From Prinia subflava (lineage: Eukaryota > Chordata > Aves > Passeriformes > Cisticolidae): a stretch of DNA of 64,000 nt. The DNA lies in the NCBI RefSeq assembly GCF_021018805.1, contig NC_086283.1, positions 16,520,162 to 16,584,161 on the forward strand, read 5' to 3'. Below are positions 24,443 through 32,896 of the stretch, in pieces. Position numbers and translations under genes: made by a program. How positions within the stretch are numbered: position 1 is the first letter of the stretch; each line of letters starts with the position of its first letter. The notes under the pieces are model-generated. The model had not been told where the DNA came from, ran no database searches, and was given only the letters and a program-made list of their open reading frames with translations.

Positions 24443-24973
24443 TGTCCTGGTTTAGGACAAATTAGCGGAAAATCTCCACAACTCCCTCCCCCACCACCGG
24501 GTTCAGGAGGAATTTCCTCAGAGGAAAAGTGGAAAAAACTTGTTTATTAAGAGACAACAAAAAAAAACACTCCCCAACACAAGAAAAACAGTCCGAGATG
24601 ACAACAAATATTTTCACCAGTCCAAGAGAGGGTGAGCAGTCTCTGTTGGGGAGGGTGCCAAAGCTTCTCTCAGGTGCAGACTCTGGGGGGTGTTCCCTTG
24701 ATGTTCCCGAATCAGGGCCCGAAGCAGGTCCGATGTCTTCAGGGAAGGGGAGGAAGGAAAGAAGGGGAAACACAAAAGCAGAAAAATGGCAAAAAAAAAA
24801 GCAAGCAAAAAGCAGAAAGCAAGAGAGCAAAGCGAGCCTAAGCTAGCAGCAGCAAGCCCAAAGCAAGCAGCCGGGGGAGGGGCTCAGCTATAGACAAAAC
24901 AAACGGAGAACATGGGAACAGAAACCCACGATTTGGGATACAAAGCATGAAAATGTCCTGTCACCCCAGGACA
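24443..24973 (-). repeat. 3' LTR of the ERVL-like provirus
   Basis: It begins TGTCCTGG and ends CCAGGACA, an 8-base perfect terminal inverted repeat. On the minus strand an AATAAA (plus-strand TTTATT at 24542-24547) sits about 100 bases from the LTR end. Relative to its partner it has a longer A run near 24790 and lacks a 9-base duplication near 24830. Confidence 0.92.
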
Positions 24974-24988
24974 TTCCACCCCTTATCC
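24974..24988 (-). promoter_or_regulatory. Polypurine tract of the ERVL-like provirus
   Basis: On the minus strand the bases immediately before the 3' LTR read GATAAGGGGTGGAA, directly abutting the TG of the LTR. This is the position and composition of the plus-strand primer (polypurine tract) of retroviruses. Confidence 0.75.
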
Positions 24989-25174
24989 CATATCATGAAC
25001 ATGTTTACTGAACACAATGAAAAACTTTCTTCTCACTTGCTTAAACCTTCCACACTTACACATTTCCTTCCATCTTACTTGCTCAGACCTTTGACACTTT
25101 CACGTTTCCTTCTGTCTCATATCTGTATGATCTAACGTACAGATAATGGTGGTAATGCTCAGCAAACAATGATA

Positions 25175-26293
25175 TCATCCCACAATCAGATCTCCCTGAG
25201 GTACACAACGGGTTGTCCCATCTTTCTGCATTATCCACCAGGTATACCCTGGTCCTTGAGCAAAGACAATCCCACGAATGGGTTTGCCTGTACTCAAGGC
25301 AGGATTAATCCATACTGTCTTCCCCAACAAACCTCTGACATGGGCCACTGGGACTTTATCTCCATCTACTATATTAAGGGGCTCAGACTGGGCAGGACCT
25401 GCTCGGTTGGTGGAACCTCGAGTGTTAACTAACCAGGTGGCTCTTGCTAAATGCTGCTCCCAGTTCTTGAAAGACCCCCCACCCAGTGCTTTCAAAGTGG
25501 TTTTTAACAATCCATTGTACCTCTCCACTTTACCTGCAGCTGGTGCATGGTAGGGGATGTGGTACACCCACTCGATGCCATGTTCCCTAGCCCAGGTGTT
25601 AATAAGATTATTTTTAAAATGAGTCCCATTGTCTGACTCAATCCTCTCAGGAGTACCATGCCTCCAAAGGACCTGCTTTTCAAGGCCCAGGATGGTGTTG
25701 CGGGCTGTAGCATGAGACACGGGGTAGGTTTCCAACCATCCCGTAGTGGCTTCTACCATGGTTAGCACACGGTGCTTGCCTTGGCGGGTTTGAGGCAGCG
25801 TGATGTAATCAATCTGCCAAGCCTCCCCATACTTGTACTTGGACCACCGCCCCCCATACCAGAGGGGCTTCACCCGCTTAGCCTGTTTAATGGCAGCACA
25901 CGTCTCACAGTCATGAATAACCTGAGAAATGCTATCCATGGTTAGATCCACCCCTCGGTCTCGTGCCCACTTATAGGTGGCATCTCTACCCTGGTGGCCT
26001 GAGGCATCACGGGCCCATCGTGCTAGGAACAGCTCTCCTTTGTGCTCCCAGTCAAGATCGATCTTCAACTCCCCTATCTTTGCAGCCTGATCTACCTGCT
26101 GATTGTTCTGCTGCTCCTCATTAGCTCTGCTTCTAGGGACATGGGCATCTACATGGCGAACCTTCACAGGTAGTTTCTCTAACCGGGTAGCGATGTCTTT
26201 CCATTCTTCAGCAGCCCAAATTGGTTTTCCTCTGCGCTGCCAGTTCGCCTCCTTCCATCTCTTCAGCCATCCCCACAGAGCATTGGCTACCAT
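25175..26293 (-). CDS. Partial ERVL-like pol: RNase H end plus integrase (372 aa open frame)
   Basis: The frame runs from Met at 26293 and stays open upstream through YTDSW to the primer-site region, so the Met is only the first in-frame ATG. The order is: RNase H tail with HVDAHVPRS (residues about 47-55) and NQQVDQAA; zinc-binding region with GHQGRDATYKWA and CETC; catalytic core with WQIDYI, then ESDNGTHF, then GKVERYNG. The last two acidic residues are 35 apart, a DD35E integrase. The upstream His of the HHCC finger is not at the expected place (Arg/Asp there), so the finger may be damaged. The product would insert viral DNA; alone, without reverse transcriptase, it is not a working polyprotein. 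Class III (ERVL) assignment is from family resemblance. Confidence 0.88.
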   Translation of the reverse strand: MVANALWGWLKRWKEANWQRRGKPIWAAEEWKDIATRLEKLPVKVRHVDAHVPRSRANEEQQNNQQVDQAAKIGELKIDLDWEHKGELFLARWARDASGHQGRDATYKWARDRGVDLTMDSISQVIHDCETCAAIKQAKRVKPLWYGGRWSKYKYGEAWQIDYITLPQTRQGKHRVLTMVEATTGWLETYPVSHATARNTILGLEKQVLWRHGTPERIESDNGTHFKNNLINTWAREHGIEWVYHIPYHAPAAGKVERYNGLLKTTLKALGGGSFKNWEQHLARATWLVNTRGSTNRAGPAQSEPLNIVDGDKVPVAHVRGLLGKTVWINPALSTGKPIRGIVFAQGPGYTWWIMQKDGTTRCVPQGDLIVG

Positions 26294-26343
26294 CCAGGAA
26301 TCAGTATAAAGGTAAAGTTTTTTCCACTTTGTATGGTCGATAC

Positions 26344-26360
26344 CCCCGTACGGGCCACCA
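26344..26360 (-). promoter_or_regulatory. Primer-binding site matching tRNA-Ile
   Basis: On the minus strand, eight bases after the 5' LTR, the sequence reads TGGTGGCCCGTACGGGG. It begins with the TGG that pairs with the tRNA CCA end and, as I recall it, matches the 3' end of vertebrate tRNA-Ile over 17 bases. It marks the right LTR as the 5' LTR. Confidence 0.75.
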
Positions 26361-26368
26361 AAAATGTT

Positions 26369-26903
26369 TGTCCTGGTTTAGGACAAATTAGCGGAAAATC
26401 TCCACAACTCCCTCCCCCACCACCGGGTTCAGGAGGAATTTCCTCAGAGGAAAAGTGGAAAAAACTTGTTTATTAAGAGACAACAAAAAAAAACACTCCC
26501 CAACACAAGAAAAACAGTCCGAGATGACAACAAATGTTTTCACCAGTCCAAGAGAGGGTGAGCAGTCTCTGTTGGGGAGGGTGCCAAAGCTTCTCTCAGG
26601 TGCAGACTCCGGGGGGTGTTCCCTTGATGTTCCCGAATCAGGGCCCGAAGCAGGTCCGATGTCTTCAGGGAAGGGGAGGAAGGAAAGAAGGGGAAACACA
26701 AAAGCAGAAAAATGGCAAAAAGCAAGCAAAAAGCAGAAAGCAAGAGAGCAAAGCCAGCAAAGCGAGCCTAAGCTAGCAGCAGCAAGCCCAAAGCAAGCAG
26801 CCGGGGGAGGGGCTCAGCTATAGACAAAACAAACGGAGAACATGGGAACAGAAACCCACGATTTGGGATACAAAGCATGAAAATGTCCTGTCACCCCAGG
26901 ACA
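26369..26903 (-). repeat. 5' LTR of the ERVL-like provirus
   Basis: It is 535 bp with the same TGTCCTGG...CCAGGACA ends as its partner. It differs by A/G in the CAAATRTTTT word, by C/T in GACTCYGG, by a shorter A run and by one extra 9-base AGCAAAGCC copy. Transcription would run leftward. Confidence 0.92.
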
Positions 26904-29739
26904 CCTGGTCACCCTTGAGGCAGAGATGATCAGGCCCTCCTGGTGAGCTTTTGTTCTACAGCCCAGGTCTATTTTCCCACCACCAGTGATGCTGAACTGA
27001 GATGGATCTCTTTGGCGAGTGGTCAGGAAAAGGTAGTGCTGGGAAGCAGTGCTGTGGCTATTTAACCTGACTGCTCAAACCTAGGACTTGATGGGCAGTC
27101 CCACAGGAGAATATTTTCAATGAGACCTGGGTCAAAACCAGAAAAGGTTTGCATGCAAAAAGTAACCACAATAGCGGGATGCTTTGAAATGTGATATATG
27201 ATAGTTGAACTAGAAAAAATGAGTGTCTTTTCAAGTGTGCTAGGTCTCAACTGAATCCTAATACCACCCATTCTTTCATGTAATCTAAAGACTGATTTCT
27301 GCTTGGGAATTAAGAAGCAATGCCATTTCCCTCATACTGTCCCTCTTTTGTATGCCATAATCTTAGGTATCATATCTACATAAAGAGGCTGCTCAAGACA
27401 TCCTAGCAACATTCAACCTGTCAGTCAATTTTAAAGAGAGGCAGTAAAATATGCTGAACTTTGCCCAGTGATCATTTTAGCAGGATGAGAAGCTGTTTTT
27501 CCCACAAGGCTGAGGAGGACTTTTTTGGACAAATGGGGACAGAAAGAAAAGCAGGATATTTCTTGTTATCTGCTGCCTTCTGAGCAACCACTGTTGTGAT
27601 TCCAGCCTCAAGCCAGGACTACAGCACCCCCTCTTACCAAGGGTGTTGTCCCAATGATGGTTCTCTCACCCAGTGCGCAAGAGGCCAACTCACACACTTG
27701 AGGTATTTATTTACAGTTCAGGGCAGACAGGGATGCTGGGTGACAAATTCACAAAGCCAGCATGACAACTGCCAAAACCTTCTGCTATTTATACATTTTA
27801 GCAAACAATACATGCTTGCGTCTTCTTTTTGTTGTTGTTGTTGTTGTTGTTGTTGTTGGGGCTTTTGGGGGGTTTTTTTGAGGGTTTTTTTGGGTTTGTT
27901 TTTTGTTTTTCCAGCAGTGAAGCTTAGATAATTGATGTGTTTTAGGTTTCAAACCATGTTTTTCTGATTGTTTGATTTTTAATTATGTTACTAGATGAGC
28001 CAAAACAACAAGAACAACCCCACACCCACAATAAAAGCCTTTAATTTGAGGTGGAAGGGAGGAAGGGATCAACCCCAAACAAAACAGTCTTTCTGGAAGT
28101 ATGGTGGGCAAGTGAGACTGTGTTGTGTTTCAGGCTGAAGTCCATCTTCTAGATTACTGATTCAACAGGCTAGTCAGAAAATTAAGAGCAAAATCCTTAA
28201 AACAAAGAAATATTTCCCAAGGCATGAAGGAAGCAGAAGCCCTGTTATTTTCTAATCCCTGTGTGATTTCCACCTAAAAAAATAAAACAAAGCAACATTT
28301 AACACCATCAGTTTTATTCTGCTACAAAACATGAAAGCAGCAGAAAGGCACAATCTAAATCCCCCTGTTTTCAAGCTCCTGCTCCTCAATGCTTCATGGA
28401 AATAAATGTCTCATCTATTTCTCTCTAAGACAGCAGCACTAATGGAAAGGATTAACAACAGGCCACCCTCATGCTTCATATGTTAACTGCTGCCCCTGTG
28501 GGTTGCAGATAGGACATTGGTTATTATGGGATATAGGCCTTGTGTGATATGATTGCACAGCTTTTTCTTTCACAATAACACCAAAATAAATTGCAAGGTT
28601 TCCAAATTTTCAAATGAAGTCCTAATCTAGCTTGACCAAAGCATCCGTAATTTTACCCAAACGTACTGCTACCCTGAAACAAGTTCTGAAGGGATAAAAA
28701 GGCTCGGTAATATATCTAAGGAATTTTTAGAAGACGTGTGACAGCTGGACCTGCCCACACAGGTATGAGGCCCTCCAGACAATGCCCTGCAGCTGACCTC
28801 AGTCCTTTCAGATCTGGAATGCTGATCTCCAAAGGCTCCTGGCAGGTGAACTCCTGGGTGTGCCTCTTACCTTTTTCACTTTACCGGCAAAGAGCAAGAC
28901 CCCCCACAGCCCTGATGTACCACAAATAGGGAGCAGTCTCTGGCTGCATTTCTCACAAACTTTGCAACAGAAGAAGAGGGTGCTGACAAACTGCCTCAGG
29001 GAACCTGAGCAAATTGCTGCATCCCAGAGCAGCTCACTTGCAGAGTGTAAGGTGTTGCTGAGACAAGTTTTCTCATCACATGCTTCACTGAGCACTATAA
29101 TATTTCTGGTTTGAGGTTGTTGAGCAGTGAAATGTGTGTGACCAGCATTTATTTATAATTTTTTCTTTTGGGGCAGGTCCTGTTAGAATTTATGTGAGCT
29201 GCTTCATCCCAGACATGGACAGCAATTGCAGAACACTGAGATCTGTTAGAACCAAAGGAAGATTTGTAAGTAGGCAGTCTCAAAAGGAGAGGGTAATTGT
29301 AGAGAAGGAAATTGGAGAGCCAGTGTCCTAGAGGCTGCAGGCTGGTAATAGACATAATCTTCTTGTCAGCATCCACAGGAGAGGTATGCATGCAGCTCTC
29401 TGCCTGTTGTAAAATCCTTTCATCCCTGGTTTGTCAGGTTGTTTGGGTAAAAAACCCTTGGAGACAGATGTTTTGGATAGACACAAAGATACAAAGACAC
29501 AAAGCTAGGAGAGAACAGCCCTTGTGAAACCTGTACTCTACCAAGAGTTGATGTTGAAAATAGGCAATGCTCCATTCTGGGGCGAGCCTAAGTGAAGAGG
29601 CACCCTAGGACACGGGCAAGCTCCTTGCAGGACTGTGCAGCGGTGTTTGAGGGTCCGTGTGAGAGAACAAGGGTTTCATGGTCTCTGCAGCTGCGTGCCC
29701 GATAGCCACGCCAAGACCCATCCCCAGGGCAGCTGGAAG
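26904..29739. other. Intergenic DNA upstream of PRKG2
   Basis: No gene is recognised. The stretch includes a (GTT)n microsatellite at 27830-27858 followed by G/T homopolymer runs. Open frames are short or low-complexity. Confidence 0.4.
27830..27858. repeat. (GTT)n microsatellite
   Basis: About nine GTT units in a row, followed by a G- and T-rich tail up to about 27910. Simple repeat with no coding meaning; the short plus-strand frame across it is a shadow. Confidence 0.9.
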
Positions 29740-29918
29740 CAAACGGGACAAACACTTGTGGGCACGGCCGGACCTGGGCTGGGCCCTGCATTCACCTCCC
29801 TGCCAGGGGGTGCGTTGAGGAGCCCGGCTCGTCCCTGCCCGCCCGGCCGGGGATGCCGCCTCCCCGCCGGCTCCGCACGCCCAGCGCCCCCAGCCCCCGC
29901 ACCGCCGAGGGAGGGACC

Positions 29919-29965
29919 GGGGGAGGGAGGGAGCGAGGGAGGGAGGGAGCGAGGGAGGGACGGGC
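29919..29965 (+). promoter_or_regulatory. G-run array, candidate G-quadruplex
   Basis: Repeated GGGA units with occasional GC interruptions give at least eight runs of three or more G with loops of one to four bases on the plus strand. Such arrays near transcription starts can fold into G-quadruplexes. It lies within the CpG island, upstream of the putative exon donor. Confidence 0.6.
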
Positions 29966-30059
29966 GGGCACCGCCGCCCGCTCTCCCGCCCCGCTGCACG
30001 CCCGTGCCGGGCAGCGGGAGCGGGTCCGTGCCCAGCGGGAGCAGCGCTCCGTCCCTGCC

Positions 30060-30098
30060 GCCGCCAGCCCGCCCGGTCCCGGCCGGCCGGGCACGCAG
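30060..30098 (+). other. PRKG2: 3' part of putative noncoding exon 1 of PRKG2
   Basis: The CpG island contains a strong donor GCAG|GTGAGG at 30098/30099. The first coding exon of PRKG2 has an acceptor at 32391-32392 and 13 bases of 5' UTR, so it needs an upstream exon. Joining these two is the simplest model. The 5' end of the exon cannot be read from sequence. Confidence 0.45.
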
Positions 30099-32392
30099 GT
30101 GAGGGCGGCACCGGGCGGGCGGGGGCCGGGGGAGGCCGGGCCGGGGAGCCTGGGGGAACTGCGGCCTCCCGGGGCCATACCGGGGGTGCGGGGACTGGCG
30201 GGGGTGCTGGCCCGGCAGCGACGGCACCCCCCGGGCCTACGGCGGACCCGGGTTCGGCTGGCGCTGGATCCCGGGAGCAACCCCCGAGCATCCCGGGAGC
30301 AACCCCCGAGAATCCCCTGAGCATCTCCCGAGCATCCCGCGGCGGGCGTGGACACCTCCGTCTCTCTCGGGTGGGTTTTGGGTGTGCCCGGTCCCTGGCC
30401 CCGTCTGCCCAGGGAACCCGAAGGAGCGTGTGAGGTGCCCTGTAGCAAACACAGCGCGATGAACGCCCTGATGTGCCTTTTGTCTCCTGAGCTGTGTGTA
30501 AAGCTGGTCAGACCTCGGAGGAGCAAGGCTTTAAGTTTTCTGCTAGAATTGGCTACTGTGATGTTGAATTACCAAAATCATCTGTCAGCCTTTTATTGAT
30601 TCCTGCCACACACGTGAGTCTCCCGCACAAGTGGCCAGTAAAAGGGCACCGTGTGGGAACAGGGATCCGTCAGATCCGACTGCTTGTTCCATTGTCCGCT
30701 GACAATTAACTGTGCGTGTACAGTTGGAAGACAGAAGCTGCTAACATTGTCACTCCAGTGAGGCTGATAGATTATGAACTTCAAGCATCACACAGTAAAC
30801 CTGTTCTGTTTCTGGACACAATCCAACCAGTAGGTTTTTCTGTGCCCTGGGGCAATCATTCTGCCATATATAATTTTAAATATCCTTTATTTGAAATGCA
30901 GTGACTGCCACTGCATTTAGTAACAGAGACTGCTACAGTGTGATGATATGTTTCCCATAATCTCCTCTCTATATTGTAACTTTAAGTTGATTGTTATTTG
31001 GGGTTGTTTTTAAATATGGTTGCATGCCGAGCTAAGATCTTCAGTTAAGCCGTGTGCAATGACACACAGGTCCCTCTTCAGAGTTATTTGCTTCAGTACC
31101 CTGATGTGCAATTTGTTTAAATTCTCCTGTGCAGTGTGGATTTGCCTTCATTTCTCACATACTGAGGTGTCCCTGTTAACAGGCTGAAGCACCAGTTGTC
31201 AAAATGCATCTGTGAAATTGGCACAAATGAAAAATATCATTCAAAGCCACAATAAGCAAGACAGAGCTGAGAAGAAAGACTATTTTAATTAAAACTAGGT
31301 TTGGAATGTGAGGCACCTTGTCAGCTATTTCAATTCTAACCCATTGAAGGCTGTAAACCAGAACAGAACTGTGCATCTGTTGAAAGTATGGTTTTACTAA
31401 CAAGTAAAAGCAAATTGTTGGAGTTTGTCATCTGATCAACCTTGCCAGGGCTGTGTTCTTATCCAGTTCCAATAAAATGGTAAAAGAGATTATCTTAATC
31501 AACATCACTTGGGGTTCAGCCTGAAAAAGGTGTCCTTCATCCTTGGGGCAGACAAACAGCAACTTTGGGCCTGCTGATGCCTGACCACAACAGCAGCATG
31601 ATTCTTTGCTCCTCCTGAAGTAATCCAATGAAACATGACAGGATTGTGTCCAAGGAAGAAAGTGGGTCACTGCAAATCTGCTGAAGGCTCTTGGTTGCAA
31701 CAAGTGCTTGTTTGAGGCACAGGTGTTCTGACAGGACCCCAAGACCTCTCTTTTTCCTGATGACTTTTCAGGAGTAGCCAATAGAAGTGGGTAATTCCCC
31801 ATAAAAAGATAATTGTTCCTTGACAGCAGTAGCAGCTGTTACACTAACAAATACGAGCCACTTTTAGATGAGTAACTGAGGTGCAGAAATGATGCCAGCT
31901 GCCTGTGTGTTAACATATATACTTACTAATCACATACCCTTTATGCCAGGCAGGTATGTACCCTCCGGTTAAGTTAGTCTGTGTACATAATCATTATTCT
32001 TCAATGGGGAAGTGACCCAACTTACAATTTTTTGCTTCTAACAATTTTCTTGCTTTAGCCATCAATCACAAGCTTTTCTCCTTGCTGCTGTTTGTTTTGC
32101 CTTTGTCAGGCCAAAAGAAGCTTACACATCTCTTCAACTCACAAAAGTGAAGTAGTAGCCATGAGATCTTTTGCTTTGCTTCTACCACCCCTCCCTACTT
32201 CTTCTCCCTGCCCTTCACTCTGCTGACGTGCAGGACTGGAGAGGATGAAAGCAATCCGCTGTGTTTACTACAGTTGCATATGGCAAATTCAGCTGCCAAC
32301 TAATAACTAAATTCACTGCTCAACATTCCATGACCTTTTTTTTTTTTTCTTCAAGAATTAGATAAAACTGCAAATTTATTTTGCCCACCTAG
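30099..32392 (+). other. Putative PRKG2 intron 1
   Basis: Apart from the tail of the CpG island, I see no coding exon or recognisable repeat. Its acceptor is a long T run followed by CACCTAG. Confidence 0.4.
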
Positions 32393-32405
32393 GTTTCTGG
32401 ACAAA

Positions 32406-32896
32406 ATGGGGAATGGATTAGCGAAACCCAAGCACCTGAGGCAGCCCAACAGGCATGTGGCAAACCTCGCTATTGGCTGTGCTGCCAGCCACAAGTTTCT
32501 GATGGACCCATGCCTAGGCATCAATGTGATCAATGGGCAAGCTGATGTCCTCTGCAGCAAGGTACTTGAACTCGAAAAGGAGCTGAAGAGAAAAGATCAG
32601 CAGTTGCAAGAGAGTGAACGCCATGTTGCTGAGCTGCAGGAACAGCTGGCTATGCACACTAAGGTCATAGCAGAACTCACCAAGGAGCTTCAGAGCAAGT
32701 GTATACAGTTGAACAAGCTGCAGGATGTTGTTAGCACTCAAGGAGAGCACTCTCTTCAGCCTTCTCCATTTAAAGTTTCTGACAGGAGGAGAGGAGCCAA
32801 GGAAGGTGTATCTGCAGAGCCAACAACACGACTGTGTGATTTGAGCAGGCAAACTATTTTTTCCCTTGAAAAGGCAACAGTCCGAAAGGATTCCAG
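32406..32896 (+). CDS. PRKG2: PRKG2 coding exon 1 (residues 1-164)
   Basis: Acceptor CACCTAG, ATG 13 bases into the exon, donor AG|GTGAGC. It encodes the myristoylation signal, coiled coil with leucines and isoleucines at heptad spacing (77, 81, 88, 91, 95, 102, 105), and the pseudosubstrate region. Against the human protein as I recall it, about 23 residues are extra after position 21 and about 14 are missing before RRGAK. Confidence 0.93.

Larger units (their letters stand above)
24443..26903 (-). mobile_element. Internally deleted ERVL-like provirus with two LTRs
   Basis: Two almost identical LTRs (24443-24973 and 26369-26903) bracket a 1.4-kb interior. The interior holds a primer-binding site next to the right LTR, the RNase H end and integrase of pol, and a polypurine tract next to the left LTR, so the element reads right to left. 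Flanking 5-bp words are CCCGG (24438-24442) and CCTGG (26904-26908). They differ by a C to T at a CpG and are a plausible decayed target duplication; 5 bp suits ERVL-type integrases. Gag, protease and reverse transcriptase are absent. The LTRs differ by two substitutions and two short indels by eye, which suggests a recent insertion. Confidence 0.9.
29740..30430 (+). promoter_or_regulatory. CpG island, probable PRKG2 promoter and first exon
   Basis: Base composition changes abruptly to GC-rich with dense CG dinucleotides, unlike the AT-rich surroundings. It contains GGCGGG boxes and a G-run array at about 29919-29965. It lies 2 kb upstream of the PRKG2 start-codon exon on the same strand. CpG islands of this kind mark vertebrate promoters. 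No TATA box is evident. Long frames across it come from the low density of stop codons in GC-rich DNA. Confidence 0.7.

Noticed and set aside
24529..26823. Paired frames of 105-122 codons repeated in both LTRs
   Set aside because: They are translations of LTR sequence repeated because the LTRs are repeated; not genes.
29605..30526. Several overlapping frames of 155-244 codons on both strands, rich in Pro, Gly, Arg and Ala
   Set aside because: They fall in the CpG island where stop codons are rare. All six frames are similarly open and none matches a family.
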